From Spirosoma oryzae (GTDB lineage Bacteria > Bacteroidota > Bacteroidia > Cytophagales > Spirosomataceae): DNA of 64,000 bases. Below the pieces are notes generated by a model. The model ran no database searches, was not told where the DNA came from, and saw only the letters and a program-made list of their open reading frames with translations. Below are positions 8,286 to 16,368 of this stretch, one piece after another. The number at the start of each line of letters is the position of its first letter. Position 1 is the stretch's first letter. Location of the stretch: NCBI RefSeq assembly GCF_003002825.1, contig NZ_PVTE01000006.1:186001-250000 (forward strand), given 5' to 3'. The position numbers and the translations under genes were made by a program.

Positions 8286-9119
8286 ATGGCAATTACCGCT
8301 GCTGACGTAAACAAACTTCGGCAAGAGACCGGAGCCGGTATGATGGACTGCAAAAAAGCCCTCACCGAAGCCGACGGCGATTTTGACAAAGCAAAAGAAG
8401 TTCTGCGGAAGCAGGGCCAGAAAATAGCCGACAAACGGGCTGATAATGCAACCGCTGAAGGTATCGTGCTGGCTCATGTCAGCGAAGATGGCAAAAGTGG
8501 TAAAGTGATTGCCCTGGCTTGCGAAACGGAACCCGTTTCGAAAGTGGCCGATTTCCAGAATCTGGCCATGGCCGTAATGAGCACAGCAGTGGCTACCGGC
8601 GCAACGGATAAAGCAACGTTGCTAGCGTCGACACAAGCTGATGGCCGTAGCCTACAGGATCACATCACTGATCTGATGGGTAAAATCGGGGAGAAAATCG
8701 ATGTTGCCTCGTTCGAAACCGTATCGGCTGATCAGGTTGTATCGTACATTCACTCGAACGGTAAACTGGGCGTACTGGTAGGCCTGGTGAATACGAACGG
8801 AACCGACGTTACGGAAGTAGGTAAAGACGTAGCGATGCAGATTGCTGCCATGAAACCTGTTGCCCTTGACAAAGACGGTGTCGACGCTACGATTGTTGAG
8901 CGTGAAATCGAAATCGGTAAAGAACAGGCTCGTCAGGAAGGCAAGCCCGAAGCAATGCTGGAAAAAATTGCTATGGGTAAACTGAATAAGTTCTACAAAG
9001 AGAATACGCTGCTGAATCAGGAGTTCGTAAAAGATGGCTCGTTGACGATCGCGCAGTTGCTCGACAAAACGAGCAAGGGCCTGACGGTGTCAGCATTCAA
9101 GCGCGTAGCTATCGGCTAG
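8286..9119 (+). CDS. tsf: Elongation factor Ts
   Basis: 277 residues; guanine-nucleotide exchange factor for EF-Tu. Seen: the N-terminal UBA-like segment DVNKLRQETGAGMMDCKKAL, then LRKQGQKIADKRADNATAEG, and the dimerisation core with GVLVGLVNTNG. The C terminus ends at a strong terminator 21 bases after the stop. Confidence 0.97.
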   Translation: MAITAADVNKLRQETGAGMMDCKKALTEADGDFDKAKEVLRKQGQKIADKRADNATAEGIVLAHVSEDGKSGKVIALACETEPVSKVADFQNLAMAVMSTAVATGATDKATLLASTQADGRSLQDHITDLMGKIGEKIDVASFETVSADQVVSYIHSNGKLGVLVGLVNTNGTDVTEVGKDVAMQIAAMKPVALDKDGVDATIVEREIEIGKEQARQEGKPEAMLEKIAMGKLNKFYKENTLLNQEFVKDGSLTIAQLLDKTSKGLTVSAFKRVAIG

Positions 9120-9140
9120 GTAGCTAATACAGCTAAAAAA

Positions 9141-9179
9141 GCAGGGACCTCGCTAAAAACGAGGTCCCTGCTTTTTTTT
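9141..9179 (+). terminator. Intrinsic terminator of tsf
   Basis: gcagggacctcg (9141-9152) pairs perfectly with cgaggtccctgc (9160-9171), with loop ctaaaaa and eight T. Confidence 0.93.
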
Positions 9180-9316
9180 AAATCCAAAAAACAACTATAG
9201 ACGTATATACGATCGCTTTGATCTATTGAGCTAATCATAAATGAGTTAATATACATCCAACTAGTTGTAGCAGCTGAGAAGTTGTACTATAAAAGAAGCC
9301 TGATAAGCAGGTTTCG

Positions 9317-9356
9317 ACAAAAAAGAGTCTGGCTCTGCGGTCAGACTCTTTTTTGT
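9317..9356. terminator. Orphan bidirectional terminator hairpin
   Basis: A 15-bp perfect stem (9317-9331 with 9342-9356; core aagagtctg/cagactctt), a 10-base loop, and an A-run and T-run on opposite sides. No recognised gene ends here. Confidence 0.75.
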
Positions 9357-9417
9357 GGCATACCGTCTGCAACGATTCTCCGGCGATAAGCAATAACGCC
9401 AGTACCCATAAATTCAC

Positions 9418-9441
9418 ACGGGTAAGCGTTACTTTACCCGT
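9418..9441. promoter_or_regulatory. Gapped palindrome upstream of the sigma factor gene (possible operator)
   Basis: acgggtaa (9418-9425), 8 bases, ttacccgt (9434-9441). The arms are identical in opposite sense and sit 20 bases before the ATG at 9462. Confidence 0.45.
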
Positions 9442-9461
9442 TTTCGTTGTCCCAACAACCG

Positions 9462-10061
9462 ATGAAGGAGTTTTCAGATGAAAAGCTGGTTCGTTTATTC
9501 ATAGAAACACAGCAGAACGTTTACTTCGAACGACTTTATGGGCGGTACTGTGACAAAGTTTATCGCAAATGCCTCTCATTCACAAAAGATGCCCCCAAGG
9601 CTGAGGATCTTACGCATGATATTTTCCTGAAGCTGGTCGTAAAACTGGGGAGCTTCAAAGAGCAGGCCAAGTTTTCGACCTGGCTCTATTCGATTACATA
9701 TAATCATTGCACAGACCACGTTCGATCAGCGAGTCATCGAAATGAAGTGTATCGAGATGAAGGTTGGGAGCGGATCGAAGCGGCTGATGATAATCTCGCT
9801 GAGCTTGCGGAGATGGAAGCCCAGCGCCTGAAAATAGCGCTGGAGCACATGCCGCCCGACGAACGCAGTATGCTCCTGCTAAAGTACCAGGACGACGTTA
9901 GTATCCGGGAAATTGCCAACATGAATGGCCTGACAGAAAGCGCCGTCAAAATGCGCCTGAAACGATCCCGGGACAGGCTCCGCAAGTATTATCTGGAAAA
10001 TACCATACTGTGTCTCTTGCTGGCTATCGGTGTGATTATGGCGGCACGCTGGCTCTATTAA
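9462..10061 (+). CDS. ECF-type sigma-70 factor with a C-terminal membrane segment
   Basis: 199 residues from the ATG (a TTG at 9447 would add five). Region 2 spans roughly 10-80 (FERLYGRYCDKVYRKCLSF, AEDLTHDIFLKL, FSTWLYSITYNHCTDHVR). Region 4 spans roughly 125-175 (MPPDERSMLLLKYQDD, SIREIANMNGLTESAVKMRL). The last 20 residues (NTILCLLLAIGVIMAARWLY) are a hydrophobic helix absent from ordinary ECF factors, so the factor may be tethered to the membrane. No anti-sigma with a membrane helix follows; instead comes a 63-residue soluble protein, then channel genes. The role in osmotic or envelope stress is an inference from the neighbours. Confidence 0.88.
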   Translation: MKEFSDEKLVRLFIETQQNVYFERLYGRYCDKVYRKCLSFTKDAPKAEDLTHDIFLKLVVKLGSFKEQAKFSTWLYSITYNHCTDHVRSASHRNEVYRDEGWERIEAADDNLAELAEMEAQRLKIALEHMPPDERSMLLLKYQDDVSIREIANMNGLTESAVKMRLKRSRDRLRKYYLENTILCLLLAIGVIMAARWLY

Positions 10062-10068
10062 CAACTAT

Positions 10069-10260
10069 ATGGACGAAAAGAACAACCCATTTCATGCGTT
10101 AGAGTCGGACGCTGATTGTCCACCTGATTTAAGGGACGATCTCATCGCCGAAATCGATTTGATGCGTAACGTGCTCATGGCCGCCGATACGTGTATACAT
10201 AACATTGTTGGTGTGGTGACAACCTTTATGAGTGGGTTGTCATCAACCGATCAGAAGTAA
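10069..10260 (+). CDS. Small acidic protein downstream of the sigma factor
   Basis: 63 residues, starting 7 bases after the sigma stop, so probably co-translated. It is acidic at the N terminus (ALESDADCPPDLRDD), then an amphipathic helix around DLIAEIDLMRNVLMAAD and a more hydrophobic end. It has no signal peptide and no clear membrane span. I do not recognise a named family; the position suggests a partner or regulator of the sigma factor, but that is inference. Confidence 0.65.
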   Translation: MDEKNNPFHALESDADCPPDLRDDLIAEIDLMRNVLMAADTCIHNIVGVVTTFMSGLSSTDQK

Positions 10261-10293
10261 CCGTACTTTATCTAGCTCCTAATTTGTTAATCC

Positions 10294-11139
10294 ATGAATT
10301 CCATACCAAATCTTCAGGAAATCTTAGTCAACATTGTTACCGACCTAATCGGTCAGCTGGTCAGTTTCGTGCCCCGGTTGGTCAGTGCTGTCATCATTCT
10401 ACTCATAGGCGTCCTGGTCGCCAAGCTGGTCAAAAAGATTGTACAGACTGTACTGGCAAAGGTTGGCCTTGATCGAATTGGTGAGAAGCTGAACGAAATC
10501 GATCTAGTAAAAAGTCTGAACAGACCCGTCAAAATCAGTGCTGTCATTGCCCAAGTACTATTCTTCTTCATTGTTCTGATCTTCGCGACGGCGGCCACCG
10601 AGCTAGTGCGTATAGCTGCACTGACAGATCTGATCGTCGGGGTAACCCGGTTGATTCCCAAGTTGATTGTCGCCGGCATCATAATCGTTGTTGGCCTGCT
10701 GATCGCTGACTCACTGAAAAAGCTGGTTATCAGTTTGTGTCAGTCGTTCAACATAAAAGGGGGGCGTATGCTGGGATCACTTGTTTTCTTCTTTCTGTTC
10801 GTGATTACGCTGATCAACGCGCTCGGGCAGACAGGTCTTAACACCCAACTGCTGGAGTCCAGCTTTATGCTTCTCGTAGGTGGTACTATCTTCGCCTTCG
10901 CCATTGGCTACGGTATTGCATCCCGCGACGTACTAGCGAACATACTGTCGTCATTCTACTCGAAAAATAGGTACCGGACCGGGCAGGTAATTCAGGTCGA
11001 TGGGGTGAAAGGAGTGATTATGCAACTGGATACGACGTCACTTACACTGCGTACTGAGGATACAATCACCGTATTGCCACTACAAACGCTGCAAACCCAA
11101 ACTGTAATTATCTATGAACCGGCAGCAGAAGCGGTCTAG
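10294..11139 (+). CDS. MscS-type mechanosensitive ion channel family protein
   Basis: 281 residues with about five hydrophobic segments (roughly 20-45, 80-105, 120-143, 158-178, 190-210), followed by a short beta-rich MscS-like domain (TGQVIQVDGVKGVIMQLD, TTSLTLRTEDTITVLPLQTL). The GIASRDVLANILSSFYSKNRYR segment corresponds to the pore-to-beta-domain junction. Family knowledge: inner-membrane tension-gated channel of the conserved TM-helix plus MscS type. It follows the sigma factor pair after 33 bases and is close to the DUF3078 gene and mscL. Confidence 0.85.
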   Translation: MNSIPNLQEILVNIVTDLIGQLVSFVPRLVSAVIILLIGVLVAKLVKKIVQTVLAKVGLDRIGEKLNEIDLVKSLNRPVKISAVIAQVLFFFIVLIFATAATELVRIAALTDLIVGVTRLIPKLIVAGIIIVVGLLIADSLKKLVISLCQSFNIKGGRMLGSLVFFFLFVITLINALGQTGLNTQLLESSFMLLVGGTIFAFAIGYGIASRDVLANILSSFYSKNRYRTGQVIQVDGVKGVIMQLDTTSLTLRTEDTITVLPLQTLQTQTVIIYEPAAEAV

Positions 11140-11152
11140 CTGCGAAACATAT

Positions 11153-12199
11153 ATGACGAATCAATACGCAGTTATTGTGGCCTTCTGCTGGCTGTGGGCA
11201 AGCGTTGCCTTCGGGCAAAAGAAAGCAGAGCCCGTTACTACGAAGCTGGTCGACACGCTGGTCGTTGGTAGTGATACAGTGCTAATCCGGGAAACGGTAA
11301 TCGTCAAGCGGGATACGGTGCGGCTAACCCAGGGCGTACCGCAGGACACCAGTTACTGGCAGCGGTCGTTTAATGGCAACATTACCCTCAATCAGGCCAC
11401 CTTCAGCAACTGGATAGGTGGCGGGGTAAATTCTGTCTCGATTGGAGGGATCATCAACACCCGCGCCTTGTATCAGCGAGACCGGTGGTCGTGGGATAGT
11501 AACGCAGATTTGCAGTTAGGTTTTGTTCGACAGGCCGGCCTGTTTCAGAAAGCGTCTGATCAGATACTGCTCAATTCCGTGGCGGGTTTTCATATTGCAC
11601 CTAAAGTCGACCTGTTCGGTTCCGGGACGTTCACGACTTACTTTGCACCGGGGTACGAGTACAAACGAATCGGTAGTGGCCAATCGCCAGTTAAGACCGC
11701 TAGTTTTTTGTCGCCAGCCCAGTTGACCACTGCTTTCGGGCTGGCGTATAAGCCGAGTGATCGGTTTGCCATTCGATTTAGTCCACTGGCCACACGATTT
11801 ACGTTTCTCGCCAATCAGTCGGTTCGCTACCGGGGGGATGCCGACAGCATTTTTGTGCAGGACCCAACGGCTACTGTATATGGAGTAACGCCGGGGAGAA
11901 GTATACGACGCGAGTGGGCTGCGATGCAGCTACAGATGGTATTTAGCACGGCTGTCAGCCGTGTCTTCACGTTCAGTGCGAAGTATCTGCTCTTCGCAAA
12001 CTACGGATCACTTGCCAGTGCCGACCACCGTATCGACATACTGGTTGCGGCCAACGTGACCAAATACCTGGGTGTAACGGTCAACGTAACGGCATTGTAT
12101 AATCGCGATTACTCACCCTTCTGGCAGTTACAGCAGACAGCTGGTATCGGGCTGACGTATACCAAGAGTACCTTTAAAAAAGGTAAGAAGGACAAGTAG
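11153..12199 (+). CDS. DUF3078-type secreted or outer-membrane protein
   Basis: 348 residues from the ATG at 11153, which gives a clean signal peptide (AVIVAFCWLWASVAFGQ); an upstream ATG at 11114 overlaps the channel gene and adds a polar stretch. After a Val/Thr-rich linker the SYWQRSFNGNITLNQATFSNWIGGGVNS region is characteristic of DUF3078. The rest alternates polar and aromatic residues like an outer-membrane beta-barrel and ends KKGKKDK. Function unknown. It lies between the MscS-type and MscL channels in the same orientation. Confidence 0.8.
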   Translation: MTNQYAVIVAFCWLWASVAFGQKKAEPVTTKLVDTLVVGSDTVLIRETVIVKRDTVRLTQGVPQDTSYWQRSFNGNITLNQATFSNWIGGGVNSVSIGGIINTRALYQRDRWSWDSNADLQLGFVRQAGLFQKASDQILLNSVAGFHIAPKVDLFGSGTFTTYFAPGYEYKRIGSGQSPVKTASFLSPAQLTTAFGLAYKPSDRFAIRFSPLATRFTFLANQSVRYRGDADSIFVQDPTATVYGVTPGRSIRREWAAMQLQMVFSTAVSRVFTFSAKYLLFANYGSLASADHRIDILVAANVTKYLGVTVNVTALYNRDYSPFWQLQQTAGIGLTYTKSTFKKGKKDK

Positions 12200-12294
12200 C
12201 AGGCCGGGTATGCAGAAAGTGCTGACTATGTGGTAATTTACACCGGTCACCTTCTAGGACAGAGTACGTTTCACCACTAACCATCTGATAACAC

Positions 12295-12627
12295 ATGCTG
12301 AACGAATTCAAAACATTCATCGCGCAGGGTAACGTTCTCGACCTTGCTGTTGGTATTATCATTGGTGCCGCTTTCGGTAAAATCACAACTTCACTGGTTG
12401 AGGATATTGTCAACCCCATACTCGGTTTAGTCATTGGCGGAATCGATTTTAGCCAGCTGAAGATCGTGTTGAAAGAAGCGGTTGGCACTACTCCGGAAGT
12501 CGCCATTCGCTACGGAAACTTCCTCAACGTGGTCATTCAATTCCTGACTATAGCGTTCGTTGTCTTTCTACTCGTGAAGGCGGCTAACCGGGCGCGGTTA
12601 TCGAGTTCGATGTCCCAAAAAGCCTAG
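12295..12627 (+). CDS. mscL: Large-conductance mechanosensitive channel MscL, short C terminus
   Basis: 110 residues. Seen: amphipathic N-terminal helix (MLNEFKTFIAQGNVLDLAVG), TM1 with IIIGAAFGKITTSLVEDIVNPILGL, a periplasmic loop, and TM2 around NVVIQFLTIAFVVFLLVKAAN. The protein stops 12 residues after TM2, so the cytoplasmic helical bundle found in typical homologs (about 136 residues in E. coli) is missing. No coding continuation is visible in another frame before the terminator. Releases solutes on hypo-osmotic shock. Confidence 0.93.
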   Translation: MLNEFKTFIAQGNVLDLAVGIIIGAAFGKITTSLVEDIVNPILGLVIGGIDFSQLKIVLKEAVGTTPEVAIRYGNFLNVVIQFLTIAFVVFLLVKAANRARLSSSMSQKA

Positions 12628-12634
12628 ATTGAGC

Positions 12635-12684
12635 CAAAAGAAACAAAAGCCCCCCGTTGTAACGGGGGGCTTTTGTTTCTTTTG
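12635..12684 (+). terminator. Long-stem terminator after mscL
   Basis: A 24-bp perfect stem (12635-12658 with 12661-12684; core agccccccgtt/aacggggggct) with a 2-base gap and a T-rich 3' flank. It ends 31 bases before murD, so murD needs its own promoter or read-through. Confidence 0.88.
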
Positions 12685-12714
12685 CGTTATTTTGTGTCAA
12701 GACTGCCGGTTCGT

Positions 12715-14079
12715 ATGGGTACAAAAAAGATAGTAGTGTTGGGTGGGGGCGAAAGTGGCGTCGGTGCTGCATTGCTGGCTCAAGCCAAAGGATTCGACGT
12801 TTTTCTGTCAGATAAAGGTAAACTAGGCGATTCGTACCGGGCTACGCTACAGCAGGCGGGTATCCCGTTTGAGGAAGGGCAGCATACCGACAGCCAGATT
12901 CTGACTGCCATCGAAGTCATCAAAAGCCCCGGTATTCCGGCTACCGTTCCACTGGTAAAAGCACTACGGGAGCAGGGTACGCCCGTCATTTCAGAGATTG
13001 AATTTGCCGCCCGCTACACCAACGCCCGGCTGATTGGTATCACAGGTAGCAATGGGAAAACCACCACGTCGTTACTGACCTATCACCTCCTGAAAACGGC
13101 AGGCTTCAATGTCGGTCTGGCCGGCAACATCGGTGATAGCTTTGCCGAGCAGGTGCTCAATCAGTCCTATGATTACTACGTGTTGGAGTTGAGTAGCTTT
13201 CAGCTCGACGATATGTACGACACTCATCTCGACGTGCGGGTACTGCTCAACATCACGCCCGATCACCTCGATCGGTACAACTACGATTTTCAACAGTACG
13301 TCGATTCGAAATTCCGGATTCTGCAAAACGCCCGACCCAGTGATACCTTCATTTATTTTGACGGTAGTCAACCCGTAACGGACCAACTGGCAAAGCAGGC
13401 ATATGCAATTCAGAAACGCCCCATTCGACTCGACAGTGCTCTGACGGGAGAAGGCGGTTACGCGCTGAACGGTCAGTTGACAGCGCAGACAGGAACGCAG
13501 ACGTTTACGATAGCGCAGGCCGACACACCCCTGCGCGGACCGCACAACGCGATCAACATGCTGGCCGCCGTGTTGGTGGCGCAGGCTGTCGGGGCTACCG
13601 ATGATGCTATCACCGACGGATTGCGCACGTTCGAAAATGCCGCGCACCGGCTCGAACCTGTGGGGACGATCAATGGCGTACAGTTCATCAACGACTCGAA
13701 AGCTACTAATGTCGATTCCGTATTCTACGCGCTGTCGAGCATGGATACACCGACGGTCTGGATTGCGGGTGGGCAGGACAAAGGCAATGACTACGGCCAG
13801 CTTGATGAATTGGTCGATAAACATGTAAAGGCGCTGATCTGCCTGGGTGTCGACAACAAAAAACTGGTCGATCATTTCGGCGGGCGCGTACCGGTGATTT
13901 ACGAAACGCAGCAGATCACGGACGCTGTTGCAAAAGGATTATCATTGGCTGGCCCCGGCGAGACTGTACTGCTGTCGCCCGCCTGCGCCAGCTTCGACTT
14001 GTTCCGCAACTACATCGACCGGGGCGATCAGTTCCGCACGGCCGTTGCGCAGCTCGCTGACTCTGTAATCATTCCCTGA
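12715..14079 (+). CDS. murD: UDP-MurNAc-L-alanine:D-glutamate ligase
   Basis: 454 residues from the ATG at 12715 (an upstream in-frame start at 12673 lies in the terminator). N-terminal Rossmann-like motif VVLGGGESGVG, ATP loop GITGSNGKTTTS near 105, INDSKATNVDS in the central part, and the C-terminal SPACASFDLFRNYIDRGDQFR signature. Second amino-acid addition in peptidoglycan precursor synthesis. It resumes the dcw cluster after the inserted block. Confidence 0.95.
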   Translation: MGTKKIVVLGGGESGVGAALLAQAKGFDVFLSDKGKLGDSYRATLQQAGIPFEEGQHTDSQILTAIEVIKSPGIPATVPLVKALREQGTPVISEIEFAARYTNARLIGITGSNGKTTTSLLTYHLLKTAGFNVGLAGNIGDSFAEQVLNQSYDYYVLELSSFQLDDMYDTHLDVRVLLNITPDHLDRYNYDFQQYVDSKFRILQNARPSDTFIYFDGSQPVTDQLAKQAYAIQKRPIRLDSALTGEGGYALNGQLTAQTGTQTFTIAQADTPLRGPHNAINMLAAVLVAQAVGATDDAITDGLRTFENAAHRLEPVGTINGVQFINDSKATNVDSVFYALSSMDTPTVWIAGGQDKGNDYGQLDELVDKHVKALICLGVDNKKLVDHFGGRVPVIYETQQITDAVAKGLSLAGPGETVLLSPACASFDLFRNYIDRGDQFRTAVAQLADSVIIP

Positions 14080-14103
14080 CTCAATCGTTATCCAGTATAG
14101 CAT

Positions 14104-15240
14104 ATGTTTCCGATTACGAACCTGTTCCGCACGTACCTGAAAGGCGACCGGCAAATCTGGTGGATCGTCTTTTACCTGTCGGTGATGAGCATCCTGGTCG
14201 TTTACAGCGCGACTAGCACGCGGGCGTTTCGCGAAGCAAACGGCGACACGGAATCGTTTCTGTTTCAGCACGGTATCCTGCTGATGCTTGGGCTCGGCTG
14301 CATGTACTGGGCGCACAAAGCCAACTACCTGGTATACGCTCAACTGTCGCGCTACGGGCTATGGCTGTCGGTGGTGTTGCTGCTTTGGGCGTTCTTCAAA
14401 GGAACCAGTGTCAATGACGCATCACGTTGGGTAACCATACCCATCATTAACCGGACGGTACAACCATCCGACTTAGCGAAGCTAGCCCTTATTTCAAACC
14501 TGGCTGCGATGCTGGCGAAACGGCAGAAGTACGTGGACGACCCCAGCGTATTGGTCAACATGATTCTGTGGATCGGCGCGATCTGCTTCCTCGTTATCCT
14601 GACCAGTACGTCTACTGCACTGATGCTGGGCGCGACCTGCTTCCTGCTCATGTACATTGGCCGGGTTCCGGTTAAATACCTCGTAATCATGGTCTGCGTC
14701 TGCGTCTTTTTTGGCGGCATCGGGCTGTTCTTCGGGCAGCGGTTCGGAACGGCCAGTAATCGGATCAAGAATTTTACCAGTTCGGAAACAGTCGGGTTTC
14801 AGGTCAAACAGTCGTACATCGCGCTGGCCAATGGCGGCCTGATGGGGAAAGGCCCCGGTAACAGTCACCAGCGGAATATCCTGCCGTTTCCGTTTTCCGA
14901 TTTCATTTTTGCCATCATCGTGGAAGAATACGGCCTATTGTTCGGCGGTATTCCCGTGGTGCTGGCGTATTTATGGTTTCTCTGGCGAGGTATAAAGACC
15001 ATCGACCAGACAACCCGGCCGTTTGGAGGGCTGCTGGCAGCCGGGCTTACGTTCAGTCTCGTAATTCAGGCACTAGCCAGTATCTGCGTTGCCATCGGAC
15101 TGGCCCCGGTAACCGGACAACCACTACCACTGCTAAGTATGGGAGGGACGTCGCTGGTATTCACCGGACTGGCCTTTGGTATTGTGCTAAGCGTCAGCCG
15201 GGAGCAGGTCGACGAACGGTTGATCGCGGAAAAAAAATAA
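14104..15240 (+). CDS. ftsW: Lipid II-polymerising SEDS protein FtsW
   Basis: 378 residues and about ten membrane spans; septal peptidoglycan glycosyltransferase. Seen: VYSATSTRAFREANG after TM1, the SDLAKLALI segment, the family signature region GNSHQRNILPFPFSDFIFAIIVEEYG, and PLLSMGGTSLVFTGLAFGI near the end. Its position between murD and murG is the conserved dcw order and favours FtsW over RodA. Confidence 0.94.
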   Translation: MFPITNLFRTYLKGDRQIWWIVFYLSVMSILVVYSATSTRAFREANGDTESFLFQHGILLMLGLGCMYWAHKANYLVYAQLSRYGLWLSVVLLLWAFFKGTSVNDASRWVTIPIINRTVQPSDLAKLALISNLAAMLAKRQKYVDDPSVLVNMILWIGAICFLVILTSTSTALMLGATCFLLMYIGRVPVKYLVIMVCVCVFFGGIGLFFGQRFGTASNRIKNFTSSETVGFQVKQSYIALANGGLMGKGPGNSHQRNILPFPFSDFIFAIIVEEYGLLFGGIPVVLAYLWFLWRGIKTIDQTTRPFGGLLAAGLTFSLVIQALASICVAIGLAPVTGQPLPLLSMGGTSLVFTGLAFGIVLSVSREQVDERLIAEKK

Positions 15241-15276
15241 AGAACCGGTACGGTCTGTCTGTAACCCAGTGGGTGT

Positions 15277-16368
15277 ATGAACGTCATTATTAGTGGAGGT
15301 GGAACGGGTGGCCACATCTATCCGGCTATTGCCATCGCCAATGAATTAAAAACAATCGATCCAACAACCCGGCTATTATTTGTTGGGGCGGAAGGAAAGA
15401 TGGAAATGGAGAAAGTACCTCGTGCGGGCTACGAGATTATCGGCTTGCCGGTGGTCGGTATTCGACGTGAACTGACGCTGGCAAACCTGCTCTTCCCAAT
15501 TAAGCTGGGCCGGAGTCTGTTGCGAGCGCAGGAAATCGTACGTGACTTCCGACCCGACGTTGCCGTTGGCGTAGGTGGTTATGCCAGCGGACCGTTGTTG
15601 CTGGCGGCTTCGCTGAAAGGTGTGCCGACCCTGATTCAGGAACAGAATTCGTACGCCGGACTAACTAACAAAGTGCTGGCGCGCTGGGCAAAACGTATCT
15701 GCGTCGCTTATCCGGGCATGGACGCGTTTTTTCCGGTCGATAAAATTCGGCTGACGGGAAACCCGGTTCGCAGCGATATTCAGCTGGCGGACGCGCAGGT
15801 TGAGGCCGGCCGGCAATTTTTCGGTCTGGATACCAACCGTCCGACACTGTTGGTGATTGGCGGCAGTCAGGGCGCGCGAACCATTAACGAAAGTATGGAA
15901 GCGGGGCTCAGTCGGTTTGTCGATGCAGGTGTGCAGGTTGTCTGGCAGACCGGTGCGGGCTTTATTGAGCGCGCCCGGCAGGCCATCACAGCACTTGGTT
16001 CACCGTTGGTACGTGCTTACGACTTCATCTACGAAATGGACAAAGCGTACGCCGTTGCCGATGCCGTTGTGTCGCGGGCGGGCGCATTGTCTGTGTCGGA
16101 ACTGGCGCTGGTAGGCCGGCCGGCTATACTGGTACCATTTCCGCAGGCATCAGAAGATCATCAGACTAAGAATGCCATGAGTCTGGTTGACCGGAATGCC
16201 GCGCTGCTGGTTCGCGATCAGGATGCCCGGCAACAACTTATCGGCGCTGCGCTGGCGCTGCTGGCGAACCAACGTCAGCGGGAACAGTTGAGTGTCGAAC
16301 TGAAAAAATTAGGAAAACCCACGGCCGCCCGCGACATCGCGGAGGAAGTACGCAAACTGGTGCAATGA
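15277..16368 (+). CDS. murG: Lipid II synthase (UDP-GlcNAc transferase) MurG
   Basis: 363 residues; peripheral membrane glycosyltransferase converting lipid I to lipid II. Seen: the N-terminal SGGGTGGHIYPAIAIANEL motif, PTLIQEQNSYAG, GGSQGARTINE in the middle, and the donor-binding SRAGALSVSELALVGRPAILVPFPQA region. Its stop overlaps the murC start (ATGA). Confidence 0.96.
   Translation: MNVIISGGGTGGHIYPAIAIANELKTIDPTTRLLFVGAEGKMEMEKVPRAGYEIIGLPVVGIRRELTLANLLFPIKLGRSLLRAQEIVRDFRPDVAVGVGGYASGPLLLAASLKGVPTLIQEQNSYAGLTNKVLARWAKRICVAYPGMDAFFPVDKIRLTGNPVRSDIQLADAQVEAGRQFFGLDTNRPTLLVIGGSQGARTINESMEAGLSRFVDAGVQVVWQTGAGFIERARQAITALGSPLVRAYDFIYEMDKAYAVADAVVSRAGALSVSELALVGRPAILVPFPQASEDHQTKNAMSLVDRNAALLVRDQDARQQLIGAALALLANQRQREQLSVELKKLGKPTAARDIAEEVRKLVQ

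Larger units (their letters stand above)
9180..9461. other. Gene-free interval between tsf and the sigma factor gene
   Basis: This roughly 280-base stretch is AT-rich and has no convincing ORF. It contains an orphan bidirectional terminator hairpin at 9317-9356 and a gapped palindrome at 9418-9441. Because tsf already has its own terminator, the second hairpin suggests a small transcript between 9180 and 9317. Confidence 0.55.
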
